A DNA stretch of 64,000 nucleotides from Helicobacter magdeburgensis (GTDB lineage: Bacteria > Campylobacterota > Campylobacteria > Campylobacterales > Helicobacteraceae), in assembly GCF_000765825.2 (NCBI RefSeq), contig NZ_JRPE02000004.1, positions 62,001-126,000 of the forward strand. Direction: 5' to 3'. Numbering within the stretch: the stretch's first letter is position 1; each line of letters opens with the position of its first letter. The position numbers and the translations under genes are program-made. This document shows positions 37,128 to 46,421 of the stretch, one piece after another. The notes below the pieces were generated by a model. That model had not been told where the DNA came from. It saw only the letters and a program-made list of their open reading frames with translations, and made no database searches.

Positions 37128-38930
37128 ATGAGAATCTTATCTGCTTTTTTTGCTCTGTGTGCTTTTGCTACTCTAAGCAACGCCTTAAGCACACAAACCC
37201 ACGCTTTAAGCATTTATGGCAATCCAAAATATCCCAAAAACTTCACACATTTTGATTATGTCAATCCAAACGCCCCAAAAGGCGGCACTTTAAAAAGCTT
37301 TACACTCGGCACTTTTGATAGCCTTAATCCCTTTAGTCAAAAGGGCAATCCCGCAGCAGAACTTAACGCCCTTGTGTATAACACCCTCACCATTCAAAGT
37401 CTTGATGAGCCTTTTAGCGAATACGCCCTTGTGGCAGATTCTATGACGCAAGGCAGGGATTTTATTATCTTTCATCTTAATAAAAAGGCGAGATTTAGCG
37501 ATGGGAAGCCTATTAGAGCAAAAGATGTTGTTTTTAGCTTTGAGACACTTTTACAAAAAGGCAAGATTGACTTTAAACGCTACTATGCTGATGTGAAGAG
37601 TGTTAAGGCGTTAAATGATTTAGAAGTGATTTTTTATTTTAAAACAGATTCAAATAAGGAGCTACCGCTGATTTTAGGGCAGATTCCTATTTTGCCCTCA
37701 CACATTTATCTTCAAAATGGCAAAAACACCTTTGGGGAAAATCCCTTGCAAATCCCTGTGGGAAGCGGGGCATATAAAGTCAAAAAGTTTGATTTAGGGC
37801 GGAGTATCACCTATGAGCGAGACCCAAACTATTGGGCAAAAGACCACCCCACACAAAAAGGAATGTATAATTTTGATGAAGTGGTGGTGGAATATTACAA
37901 AGATCCTGCCGTGGCACAAACTGCGTTTATGGCGGGAGAATATGACTACCGCATTGAAACTTCGGCAAAAGTATGGGCAAATGACTATGAAGGCAGGGCA
38001 AAAAGGGAGGGGAAGATCATCTTACAAAGCTTTAGACACGAGCTACCTAGCACATTGCAAGGATTCTTTTTCAACACAAGAAAGCCCATTTTTGCTGATA
38101 AAAGAGTGCGAGAGGCGATTTTTTATGCCTTTGATTTTGAATGGAGCAATAAGAATCTTTTTTATAATCAATATGAACGCACCACACATATTTTTCATAA
38201 CTCCCCTTTTGCAAGTTCTGCTTTGCCGCAAGGAAAGGAGCTAGAAATACTTCTGCCCTATAAAGACAGGCTAGATTCTAGAATCTTTACCCAACCCTAC
38301 ATTGTGCCTATAACAAATGGAGCGCAAAAGCGTGGGGAAAATTTGCGAGAAAATCTCAAATACGCAAGAGATTTATTAGAATCTGCGGGATTTTATGTGA
38401 AAAATGGCAGACTTTATACGCCAACACACAAGCCTTTTAGCTTTGAAATCCTTATCTCTTATGAAGCTTTTGAACGCATTTGCCTACCCTTTGCTAAGAA
38501 TCTTAAAAAGCTAGGGATTGAAGCTAAAATACGCAAGGTTGATGATTCACAATACATTAATCGTGTGCGGGCTTTTGAATATGATATGGTTGTTGAACTC
38601 TTAGGGCAAAGTTTGTTTCCGGGCAATGAGCAAAACTACTATTGGAGCTCTCAAGTTGCCAACACCAAAGGAAGTAAAAACTTTGCTGGTGTGCAAGATC
38701 CTGTAGTAGATGAGCTGATTACCAAATTGCTTAATGCCAATTCGCAGCAGGATAGAATAGCTATTGGCAAAGCCCTTGATAGAGTGCTACTATGGGGCTT
38801 TTATGTCCTGCCGCATTTTAATCTCCCAGCATTCCGCATAGCCTATTGGCATACAATCGCTATGCCTAGCCAAACTCCGCCCTATGGGATTGACCCATAC
38901 TTATGGTGGAGTAAGGGAGCAAAAAGCTAG
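37128..38930 (+). CDS. Periplasmic extracellular solute-binding protein, family 5 (YejA-like)
   Basis: 600 residues with a signal peptide (MRILSAFFALCAFATLSNA). The mature start HALSIYGNPKYPKNFTHFDYVNPNAPKGGTLK is characteristic of YejA-type peptide-binding proteins. SBP_bac_5 features follow (FSDGKPIRAKDVVFSFE, PVGSGAYKV, RDPNYWAKD), as does the C-terminal PPYGIDPYLWWSK. It would bind oligopeptides for an ABC importer, but no permease or ATPase genes lie beside it, so its partners are elsewhere. It starts 6 nt after the NSS transporter, perhaps in the same transcript. Confidence 0.88.
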   Translation: MRILSAFFALCAFATLSNALSTQTHALSIYGNPKYPKNFTHFDYVNPNAPKGGTLKSFTLGTFDSLNPFSQKGNPAAELNALVYNTLTIQSLDEPFSEYALVADSMTQGRDFIIFHLNKKARFSDGKPIRAKDVVFSFETLLQKGKIDFKRYYADVKSVKALNDLEVIFYFKTDSNKELPLILGQIPILPSHIYLQNGKNTFGENPLQIPVGSGAYKVKKFDLGRSITYERDPNYWAKDHPTQKGMYNFDEVVVEYYKDPAVAQTAFMAGEYDYRIETSAKVWANDYEGRAKREGKIILQSFRHELPSTLQGFFFNTRKPIFADKRVREAIFYAFDFEWSNKNLFYNQYERTTHIFHNSPFASSALPQGKELEILLPYKDRLDSRIFTQPYIVPITNGAQKRGENLRENLKYARDLLESAGFYVKNGRLYTPTHKPFSFEILISYEAFERICLPFAKNLKKLGIEAKIRKVDDSQYINRVRAFEYDMVVELLGQSLFPGNEQNYYWSSQVANTKGSKNFAGVQDPVVDELITKLLNANSQQDRIAIGKALDRVLLWGFYVLPHFNLPAFRIAYWHTIAMPSQTPPYGIDPYLWWSKGAKS

Positions 38931-38987
38931 AAAATGCTAGAATCCACGCTTTTTTACACAATAACATAGAGATAAAAAGGATAAAAA

Positions 38988-40778
38988 ATGCCACGCAAAA
39001 AACGACATAAAAATCAAAAAAGTGCTTTAGGAATCTTAAGGGAGCTGACTACAAGGCGAGATAAGATTATTTTGCTTTTTTTATTTATCGCTACTATCAT
39101 TCTATCTTTGATTGAAACGCTTGGCATTAGTGTGATTATGCCTTTTATCACATTTGCAAGTAATCCGGATATGATTTTTGCCCACTGGAGTTCAAAGTGG
39201 CTATATGACACGCTTGGCTTTGACAGCACATTGCATTTTATGTATGCTTTTAGTGCTTTGCTTTTGGGATTTTATGTCTTTCGTGCGTTGTATAATACAT
39301 TATACAATTATACAATTTCTCGGTTTGCTTTTAGGAAGTTTCACTACTTTGCCTATCGGCTTTTTTGTAAAAGTGTGGATCTTAGCTATCTTGATTTTGC
39401 CCATAAAAAGACAGATAAGATTCGTGAGACCATAACTACCCAAGCACAAAACACTTCATTTTATCTCCAAAATCTTTTACAACTTGCTTCAGAGTTTTTT
39501 ACCATTTGTCTTATGTATGCACTTTTGCTTATGGTAAGTTGGAAAATGACTTTGGTGCTGACATTGTTGCTTGGTATGCAGGTGTTTTTTATTATTAAAC
39601 TTCTTTCACGCAAAATCAACAAAAAAGGTGAGATTGATGTAGAAATGAAAACAAAGTTAAGTGAGCTTATCACAAAAACTTTTGGGAATTTTAAGTTTAT
39701 TAAGCTTAAAGGCAATCAAGATGAAGTCTATCATGCATTTGATAAACTCTTACGCAAACGCACCAATGCCAATATTATCACATACAGCCTTCTGCCACTC
39801 CCGCGTATTATCCTTGAGACCATTGGCTTTAGTGTGCTTATTGCCTGTGTGGCTTATATTTTATTTCAATATAACGATGCAAGTGCGGTTATCCCCATTA
39901 TCTCTATGTATGCCTTGGCGTTATATAGAATCTTGCCTGCAGTAACGCGTATTCTTGGCAATATCAACAATATGAACTACTACACCCATTCCGTATATAG
40001 CGTATATGAAAATCTCACCTACCATACAGAAGATGAATATCAAGAGCCTTGTGCGTTTGTAGATTCTATTAAGTTAGAAAATGTTGATTTTGCCTATGTG
40101 AGCCATAAGCCGATTTTAAAAGACTTTTCATTAGAGATTAAAAAAGGAGAGAAAGTCGCATTTGTGGGGCAAAGTGGAGCTGGGAAAAGCACACTTGTAG
40201 ATCTCATCATTGGAATCTACAAGCCCCAAAGAGGACATTTACTTGTAGATAATGTGCCTATTACCAACCACAATCTAAGGGCGTGGCGGAAAAAAATCGG
40301 CTATATCCCACAAAGCATTTATCTTTTTGATGGCTCCGTGGCGGAAAATGTCGCCTTTGGCTCTGTTTTTGATGAAGAAAAAATCAAAATCGCCTGTCAA
40401 AAAGCCCAGATTCTAGATTTCTTAAACACACATAATGGAATCTACACACGCGTAGGAGAGGGTGGAATCTTGCTCAGTGGCGGACAAAAGCAACGCATAG
40501 GCATAGCAAGGGCGATTTATGATGACCCTGAAATCCTTGTGCTTGATGAAGCCACCTCCGCGTTAGATAATCAAACTGAAGCTGACATTATGGAGCAAAT
40601 CTATGATGTGGCGAGTAATAAAACACTGCTTATCATCGCCCACCGACTAAGCACGATTGAGCGATGTGAGCGTAAGATTGAGCTACAAACAAATAGCAAT
40701 GGGGGGGGGGCAGTAATGAAAACCTATAAAACCCAAAATACAATAGATCAAGGGATCAAAAATGAAGTATTATCTTGA
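38988..40778 (+). CDS. Glycolipid flippase ABC transporter (Wzk/PglK-like)
   Basis: 596 residues: an N-terminal six-helix ABC membrane domain (about 25-325) and an ATPase domain with GQSGAGKST (about 395), LLSGGQKQR and ILVLDEATSALD. The match is to PglK/WlaB of Campylobacter and Wzk of H. pylori, which flip undecaprenyl-linked glycans for N-glycosylation or O-antigen. After HRLSTIERCERKIELQTNSN the reading frame crosses a G10 tract and continues for a further unconserved tail that overlaps the next gene start by 17 nt. With 9 or 11 G the tail would end almost at once, so the last residues are likely dispensable and variable. Confidence 0.88.
   Translation: MPRKKRHKNQKSALGILRELTTRRDKIILLFLFIATIILSLIETLGISVIMPFITFASNPDMIFAHWSSKWLYDTLGFDSTLHFMYAFSALLLGFYVFRALYNTLYNYTISRFAFRKFHYFAYRLFCKSVDLSYLDFAHKKTDKIRETITTQAQNTSFYLQNLLQLASEFFTICLMYALLLMVSWKMTLVLTLLLGMQVFFIIKLLSRKINKKGEIDVEMKTKLSELITKTFGNFKFIKLKGNQDEVYHAFDKLLRKRTNANIITYSLLPLPRIILETIGFSVLIACVAYILFQYNDASAVIPIISMYALALYRILPAVTRILGNINNMNYYTHSVYSVYENLTYHTEDEYQEPCAFVDSIKLENVDFAYVSHKPILKDFSLEIKKGEKVAFVGQSGAGKSTLVDLIIGIYKPQRGHLLVDNVPITNHNLRAWRKKIGYIPQSIYLFDGSVAENVAFGSVFDEEKIKIACQKAQILDFLNTHNGIYTRVGEGGILLSGGQKQRIGIARAIYDDPEILVLDEATSALDNQTEADIMEQIYDVASNKTLLIIAHRLSTIERCERKIELQTNSNGGGAVMKTYKTQNTIDQGIKNEVLS
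40701..40710 (+). repeat. G10 homopolymer tract in the flippase gene
   Basis: Ten consecutive G, in frame as GGG GGG GGG G(CA). Such tracts are slippage hot spots in Helicobacter and Campylobacter. Loss of one G brings a stop at 40714-40716; gain of one brings a stop at 40727-40729. Only the last ~20 residues change. Confidence 0.85.
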
Positions 40779-42525
40779 TTTTATCCACGCCACAACAATA
40801 AAAAAAGCAAAGATTTTTAGCTTTTTAAAATGCGATGAGAATGAGGCTAAGATTTTACAATTTATGGCAAAGGCTTTGCTTCAAGGGGAGAGTGATTTTG
40901 TGGTGCATACTTTGCTTTACAAAAGCCTGATTGAACCAAAGGCAGATTCAAGAATCAAAACAAGTGAAAAAGCCCTAAGCTTTTTGCCCCATATCCGCAA
41001 TCTTATTGAGCTAGGCTGGATAACACAAAGCTCCTTTTTACAGCCTAAAATCACAGATATTGCCTTGCTTGAGCTTTATAATGATAATGTCTGCTTGTCT
41101 CACGCATTTTTGAAGCTCCTAGAAGATGGTGCGTTGAATGTTGATTTGCCAGAGATTACACCTTATGAAGACCATTTAGAATACTTAAAAGATCGCTTTT
41201 CTCACATTGAGCTTTTACACAAAATGAGTGGGCTAAAATTTTCTCAAAAGCTAGATTCTCCCTCACTTTCCCGCGCGAACTACCGCCTAAAACTTTTAGA
41301 AGAAACAATCCAATCACGCCTTCAACTCACAACAAAAGATATAAGCATTATAAAGCTCATCAAAGAACAGCATTTAGAGCCAAAAGAGCAGATTATCTTT
41401 TTTGCGTTATTGAAAGAAGAATATAGCAGTAGCGATGAAAACTTGCGTGATATGAATGCCCTGCTTGAGCTTATAAGCCTTGATGAGTATGATAAGATTA
41501 AGCACCGCTCCTTGCTTGATGAAAATTCCAATCTCGTGCAAAAGGGCTTAATTGACTATGATGAGCTTTTAAATCCCTTTGGTGGAATCTCGCGGACTTT
41601 TTTTATCCCAGAAGAGATTTTACAAAATATTATCCACCCTAATAAAAAGAAAAAACGCAATAAAATTAGCCTAGATTCTCTTATCAAAAACCAAGATATT
41701 TTTGAGCTTGTAGAGCCAAAATATGATATGAATGAGATTATTTTGCACCAAAACACGCGTGAGATTCTCAATAATCTCTTAGCCCAAGTCAATAGCAATG
41801 TCGTGCATTTACTGCACCTTTGGGGCATAAGAGATAAGAAAAAGGGCATTGATGCTAAAATTTTGCTCTATGGCACTCCCGGCTCTGGCAAGACAATCAC
41901 CGCCCTAGCCTTAGCTAAAAGCCTAAAAAAGCAGGTGCTAAGCTTTGATTGCTCTAAAATCCTATCAATGTATATTGGTGAATCTGAAAAAAATGTCCGC
42001 AGGATTTTTGATAGCTATAATGAGATTTGCAAAAGCATTAAAAATGAGCCGATTTTACTGCTTGATGAAGCCGATCAATTCCTTAGCACACGATCCAGCA
42101 GCGGCAATAGTGCAGATAAAATGCATAACCAAATGCAAAATATTTTCTTAGAGCAAATTGAGCGATTTGATGGAATCTTAATTGCCACAACCAATCTTTT
42201 AGAAAACTTTGATACCGCCTTTTCACGCCGCTTTAACTACAAAATAGAATTTAAGCGTCCAAATAGGGAGCAAAGAGAAGCCTTGTGGCTTAAGTATCTG
42301 CCACAAAATGCGGAGTTTAGCGTAGATTCTAAAGAGAATCTTGCCAAAACCCTAGCAGAATATGACTTAAGCGGAGGGCAAATCGCCCTTGTGATTAAAA
42401 ACACCGCCTATAAAGTTGCCACAAAAAAAGAGAGTATTTTCACGCAAGAAGATTTTATCACGCAGATTAAAGCCGAGCTTAGTGGGAATTTTGACAATAA
42501 CAAACCTATGGGCTTTAGAGCCTAA
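40762..42525 (+). CDS. AAA+ ATPase with long N-terminal domain
   Basis: 587 residues. The first ~330 form an unrecognised, mostly helical region. The C-terminal part is a classic AAA module: Walker A YGTPGSGKTIT (about 370-378), Walker B PILLLDEADQF (about 430), sensor-1 ATTN and an SRH with SRRFNYK (about 489) carrying the arginine fingers. It looks like a single-ring CDC48/FtsH-type ATPase without a protease domain. A similar orphan AAA protein exists in Campylobacter jejuni. The start lies inside the flippase tail, so its translation may depend on how far ribosomes run through the G10 tract. Its stop overlaps the next ATG by one base. Confidence 0.8.
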   Translation: MKYYLDFIHATTIKKAKIFSFLKCDENEAKILQFMAKALLQGESDFVVHTLLYKSLIEPKADSRIKTSEKALSFLPHIRNLIELGWITQSSFLQPKITDIALLELYNDNVCLSHAFLKLLEDGALNVDLPEITPYEDHLEYLKDRFSHIELLHKMSGLKFSQKLDSPSLSRANYRLKLLEETIQSRLQLTTKDISIIKLIKEQHLEPKEQIIFFALLKEEYSSSDENLRDMNALLELISLDEYDKIKHRSLLDENSNLVQKGLIDYDELLNPFGGISRTFFIPEEILQNIIHPNKKKKRNKISLDSLIKNQDIFELVEPKYDMNEIILHQNTREILNNLLAQVNSNVVHLLHLWGIRDKKKGIDAKILLYGTPGSGKTITALALAKSLKKQVLSFDCSKILSMYIGESEKNVRRIFDSYNEICKSIKNEPILLLDEADQFLSTRSSSGNSADKMHNQMQNIFLEQIERFDGILIATTNLLENFDTAFSRRFNYKIEFKRPNREQREALWLKYLPQNAEFSVDSKENLAKTLAEYDLSGGQIALVIKNTAYKVATKKESIFTQEDFITQIKAELSGNFDNNKPMGFRA

Positions 42526-43601
42526 TGCAAGATATTTCAAAGTCCTACCTTGAACGCGTTGTGGGGATTAAGCCTAGGCGTTATGGGCTAAAAAAACAAA
42601 AAACTTTTCTCTATGGGGCAAGTGGAGTGGGGAAAAGCTCTCTGGCATTCTTACATAGTGCAAAATACAAAAAGACGCTGTATATTAATTGTGCTGATTC
42701 TCGCATAGATATAGAATCTGCCAATGCCCTTATTCTAAAAAGCTTTTTGGAGAAAAACCTTGAGCTTTTGATTATTGATTCTTATACGCCAAAAATCTCC
42801 CTGCCAAATCTTAATTACATTATTCTTATTGCAAATTCCAACGCCCACTGCCCAAAAGATTTTAAGAGTAAGAAAATCCACCCCCTAAGTTTTGAAGAAT
42901 ACATTGGCTTTGATTCTAAAAATCTCTCAATCAATAATCTTTTTAATCTTTTTTTAAAAGAGGGCAATCTCCCTGAGATTCAAAAACTTGATCCAAGCTA
43001 TAAAATCACTCGCAAGCAAGAGATTTTACAACTCTCCCTTAAAAACGACTTTGATATTTTTTGTTCTCTTTTAACAATGCAGGGGCAAAAGCTCACAATA
43101 AACCACATCTACACGATTTTGAAAAAAACGCATAAAATTTCAAAAGATAGAATCTACCCCTTGCTTCAGTCCTTAAATGAATCTGGCTTTATTTTTTTAC
43201 TCCCTCATCACACAACTTCAAGCAAAAAGCTTTATTTTTATGACTTTACTTTGCCCTTGTGCGTGCAGATTGAGCGGAATTTTTTAGCAAGTTTGGAAAA
43301 TATGCTTTTATTAGAGCTTATTGCTTTTTGTGAGCGTTATGAGTGTGAAAGCAGTATATATTATGGCGATATTGGGGAGTTTATAAGCCCACTTGGCATT
43401 TTTATCTTTCTGCCCTTTAGCACCAAAGAGAGCATAGAATCTAAATTGAAAAAATTTAGCTTTCAAGCCTTGCATATTTATGTGATTACGCTTAATTTTG
43501 AAGGCAGTGGGAAGCTCAATCTAGCCCACACTACACTTGAATGGGAGGCATTAAACTTTATTGACTTTGCCCTTGAGTTTAGCCCACAAGCAAAGGCTTA
43601 A
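42525..43601 (+). CDS. P-loop ATPase, AAA_14/DUF4143-like architecture
   Basis: 358 residues. A P-loop is seen at GASGVGKSS (about 31-39), a Walker B strand LELLIIDSY (about 83-89) and sensor-like YIILIANSN (about 98-106), then HPLSFEEYIGF, as in archaeal-type AAA_14 ATPases. The second half has a winged-helix-like segment (LTINHIYTILKKTHKISKDRIYPLLQSLNESGFI) and a C-terminal part that resembles DUF4143 nuclease-like regions, without a convincing catalytic site. Walker B ends in a single Asp rather than Asp-Glu. The ATG overlaps the AAA+ stop, so the two ATPases are made together. The function is unknown. Confidence 0.75.
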   Translation: MQDISKSYLERVVGIKPRRYGLKKQKTFLYGASGVGKSSLAFLHSAKYKKTLYINCADSRIDIESANALILKSFLEKNLELLIIDSYTPKISLPNLNYIILIANSNAHCPKDFKSKKIHPLSFEEYIGFDSKNLSINNLFNLFLKEGNLPEIQKLDPSYKITRKQEILQLSLKNDFDIFCSLLTMQGQKLTINHIYTILKKTHKISKDRIYPLLQSLNESGFIFLLPHHTTSSKKLYFYDFTLPLCVQIERNFLASLENMLLLELIAFCERYECESSIYYGDIGEFISPLGIFIFLPFSTKESIESKLKKFSFQALHIYVITLNFEGSGKLNLAHTTLEWEALNFIDFALEFSPQAKA

Positions 43602-43615
43602 AATCTTAAGATTCA

Positions 43616-45142
43616 CTAATGCAAAAAATGCCTTGTATGTGTGAAAAGCATAGCTATGCCATATTCATCACACGCCTCTATCACCTCATCATCGCGGATT
43701 GACCCGCCCGGCTGGATAATCGCACTCACCCCCATTTGATGAGCCATATCCACACTATCACGGAATGGGAAAAACGCCTCACTCGCACACACACAACCCT
43801 GCAAATCTAGCCCCATATCTTTTGCCTTAGCAAATGCCGCCCTTGCTGCATCAACGCGGCTTGTCATACCCATACCAATGGCTACAAGTGTGGAATCTTT
43901 GACATACACGACACAATTTGACTTTGTAAGTGCGGCGATAAGATAGGCAATCTCTAAATCCCTTTGTTGCGTAGAATCTGGAGCTTTTTTAGTTTTTAAG
44001 CTAGATTCCATAATCTCTTCTTTTTTCACACAATCGCTATTTTGAAACACAAATCCACCCTGAATATGCTTAAAGTCATACTCATCTTGTGGCAGGGGGG
44101 CAGTTTGGATAAAAATTTTCATTCGCTTTTTACTTGCAAACACATCTAACGCCTCTTGTGTGATGTCCTTTGCCACAAGCACTTCTATAAACATCTTATT
44201 GATCTCTTTAGCAAGCTCTAAGCCCACCTCGCCATTTATAGCCGCCACGCCACCATAAGCACTGATATTATCACATTGCAAAGCCGCCCTATAAGAATCT
44301 AAAAGCGTGTCTTTTAATGCAAAACCGCAAGGATTGCCGTGCTTGACAATACATACCACTTTAGAATCTTCCCCAAATGCTGTGGCGATTTTTACCGCAG
44401 CATTCATATCTGTAAGATTATTAAAACTCGCCTCGCCCTTTTTTTGTATAAAGTGCTTCTGCCAAAAGGATCCAAACTCATACAACGCACCGCTTTGGTG
44501 TGGATTCTCCCCATAGCGTGTTTGAAAGACCTTCTGCCCCACGATAAATCGCTTTTCCCCAAAGCCCCCATTAAATCGCTCATTCATATAATTTGCAATC
44601 GTGCTATCATAACTTGCTGTATGCTCATAGGCTTTAATCATCATTTTTTGTCGCAACTCAAGTGTGTTTTGATTATTTTTTAAAGCTTCTATAATCATTT
44701 TATAATCTGCCTTATCAGTTACCACTAGCACACTTGCGTGATTTTTTGCAGCTGAACGCACCATAGCAGGACCGCCAATATCAATATTTTCAATAATTTC
44801 TGCAAAATCCTGTGTCCTTTGGATTGTCTGCTTAAATGGATACAGATTCACACATACAAGATCTATGCTCTCTATGCCCTTTTGTGTCGCGACTTTGACA
44901 TCATCTTCACATTCTCGGCGATAGAGTATGCCGCCGTGAATCTTAGGGTGCAGAGTTTTCACTCGCCCATCAAATAACTCTTCACTCTGTGTGTATTCCC
45001 CCACATCAATGGCTGATACTTGAGATTCTAATAAAAGCTTCAAAGTCCCACCCGTGCTTAGAATCTTATAGCCCAAAGCTACTAAATCTCTACCAAACTC
45101 TACAATGCCCTCTTTATCACTGACACTTAGTAACGCATACAT
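43616..45142 (-). CDS. purH: Bifunctional AICAR transformylase / IMP cyclohydrolase
   Basis: Last two steps of IMP synthesis. The N-terminal cyclohydrolase (MGS-like) domain has [32 protein letters not shown] and [17 protein letters not shown]. The C-terminal transformylase has KHGNPCGFA (catalytic Lys-His) and SDAFFPFRD-type [12 protein letters not shown]. 508 residues is normal. A short Lys/Ser-rich insertion (about 370-390) lies in the transformylase part. The ATG follows AAGGATAATT. It converges on the ATPase pair across a 14-bp gap containing the palindrome AATCTTAAGATT. Confidence 0.95.
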   Translation of the reverse strand: MYALLSVSDKEGIVEFGRDLVALGYKILSTGGTLKLLLESQVSAIDVGEYTQSEELFDGRVKTLHPKIHGGILYRRECEDDVKVATQKGIESIDLVCVNLYPFKQTIQRTQDFAEIIENIDIGGPAMVRSAAKNHASVLVVTDKADYKMIIEALKNNQNTLELRQKMMIKAYEHTASYDSTIANYMNERFNGGFGEKRFIVGQKVFQTRYGENPHQSGALYEFGSFWQKHFIQKKGEASFNNLTDMNAAVKIATAFGEDSKVVCIVKHGNPCGFALKDTLLDSYRAALQCDNISAYGGVAAINGEVGLELAKEINKMFIEVLVAKDITQEALDVFASKKRMKIFIQTAPLPQDEYDFKHIQGGFVFQNSDCVKKEEIMESSLKTKKAPDSTQQRDLEIAYLIAALTKSNCVVYVKDSTLVAIGMGMTSRVDAARAAFAKAKDMGLDLQGCVCASEAFFPFRDSVDMAHQMGVSAIIQPGGSIRDDEVIEACDEYGIAMLFTHTRHFLH

Positions 45143-45199
45143 AATTATCCTTATTTGTAAATTTTGTGTAGTATTGTAGCCATATTTTTTCTAAGGCAA

Positions 45200-45258
45200 T
45201 TAAATGACAAGCGACTTCATAGCAAAGCGTTTGCAAAGCAAGGTATTTAAATGACAAG
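45200..45258 (+). repeat. Direct repeat TTAAATGACAAG upstream of the exonuclease gene
   Basis: TTAAATGACAAG occurs at 45200-45211 and again at 45247-45258, 47 bp apart, in the 125-bp gap between divergent purH and the exonuclease. The first copy could start a 16-codon peptide, but no ribosome site is evident. It may be a local duplication. Confidence 0.6.
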
Positions 45259-45267
45259 GCGGTTTGA

Positions 45268-46188
45268 ATGATATGTGTCTTTGATATTGAGACGATCCCG
45301 GATTTTCATCTTTTAGCAGATGTATTTGAGCTAGGCGGTTCGCCACTAGAGATTGCCAAAACCGCCCAAAATATACAGAAAGAAAAAAGCGGAAGTGAGT
45401 TTTTGCCTTTATGCTTTCATCGTGTGATAAGCATTAGCAGTGTGATATGTGATGAATTTGGAGCTTTCAAAAGAGTAGGGCATTTTGGGAAAAACTTTTT
45501 AGAATCTTTAGAATCCAAAGACGCTTTAGATTCTATGGACAAAGATTCTAAACTTGACTTTTTATCAAGTGATTTCCTAGATGAGCTAGAAAAGACTTTG
45601 CTCCAAGAATTTTGGCTTTTTTTTAATAAAAACAACCCGAAGCTTGTAAGCTTCAATGGGCGGGGCTTTGATATTCCCACTCTTGCTTTGCGTTCTATGC
45701 GATATAATCTCAATGCGTGGGCGTTATTTGAGCAAAATAATCAAGCCTTAAATAAAACAAAATGGGAAAACTACCGCCAACGATATAGTGAGCAGTTCCA
45801 CACTGATTTATTTGATAGTCTTGGGCAGTTTGGTGCGACACGATCTTTGAATCTCCATAGTCTTTGTAAAATGCTTGATCTTGTTGGCAAATATGATATG
45901 AGTGGGAGTGAAGTGTATGAGACTTACCTTGGCGGTAAAAATACCAAAGAAGCAAAGTTATCCGCCCTTGAAACTATCAATCACTACTGCCACAGCGATG
46001 TGCTAAACACCTATTGGCTTTATCTTAAGTATGAGCTTTTAAAAGGGGAGCTTTTGCTAGAAGATTATTATCATCTTTTGCAAATCTTAAGTGAGAAGCT
46101 CCCACAGGATAAACCCTACTCTGCTATTTTTACCCAAACACTACAAAAGCACATATCTCAAGCTACCACGCAAAAAGGCACAAAATGA
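45268..46188 (+). CDS. PolB-type 3'-5' exonuclease-like protein (WlaX family)
   Basis: 306 residues of the DnaQ/RNase H-like exonuclease fold. Seen are FDIETIPD (motif I, Asp and Glu), VSFNGRGFDIPTLALRS (motif II with Asp) and HYCHSDVLNTYWLY (motif III with Asp). It corresponds to the predicted PolB-associated exonuclease family (DNA_pol_B_exo2), which includes WlaX of C. jejuni. No polymerase domain is attached. A Ser/Asp-rich insertion (about 85-110, LESKDALDSMDKDSK) lies between motifs I and II and is dense in AGAWTCT heptamers. It overlaps the next gene by 4 nt. Confidence 0.82.
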   Translation: MICVFDIETIPDFHLLADVFELGGSPLEIAKTAQNIQKEKSGSEFLPLCFHRVISISSVICDEFGAFKRVGHFGKNFLESLESKDALDSMDKDSKLDFLSSDFLDELEKTLLQEFWLFFNKNNPKLVSFNGRGFDIPTLALRSMRYNLNAWALFEQNNQALNKTKWENYRQRYSEQFHTDLFDSLGQFGATRSLNLHSLCKMLDLVGKYDMSGSEVYETYLGGKNTKEAKLSALETINHYCHSDVLNTYWLYLKYELLKGELLLEDYYHLLQILSEKLPQDKPYSAIFTQTLQKHISQATTQKGTK

Positions 46189-46421
46189 CTACCCCTTACA
46201 CGACCAAAAATGGCGAAATCACCACCAAGGAAGCCTTGATTAAAGAAATTGAATCTATTCTTAATCTTATCCCAGCCAAATCCCAAACCACGCTCTCTTT
46301 AGCCGTGATGAGCTCACTTGAATGCGCTGATTTAGAATCTATCCGCGATAGTCTTTTACAAAAGCATAATGCCATTATCGCAGAAAACAAAGAATGGCTG
46401 TTAGGACTAGCAGATGGATAA
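46185..46421 (+). CDS. Small unknown protein between wlaX-like gene and hisH
   Basis: 78 residues, helical by pattern (TKEALIKEIESILNLIPAKSQTTLSLAVMSSLECADLESIRDSLL). No membrane segment or signal. The start overlaps the exonuclease stop (ATGA) and its end overlaps the hisH start by 8 nt, so all three are translationally coupled. I do not recognise the family. Confidence 0.6.
   Translation: MTTPYTTKNGEITTKEALIKEIESILNLIPAKSQTTLSLAVMSSLECADLESIRDSLLQKHNAIIAENKEWLLGLADG

Noticed and set aside
40762-43601. Defence island or toxin-antitoxin reading of the ATPase pair
   Set aside because: No nuclease, effector or mobile DNA nearby and composition equals its neighbours.
43602-43613. AATCTTAAGATT palindrome as an AGAWTCT hairpin
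   Set aside because: It lacks the exact heptamer and has no loop; may serve as a weak shared terminator but not counted with the motif pairs.
44094-44099. G6 run in purH as a phase-variation tract
   Set aside because: Too short for efficient slippage and in an essential-type enzyme with normal length.
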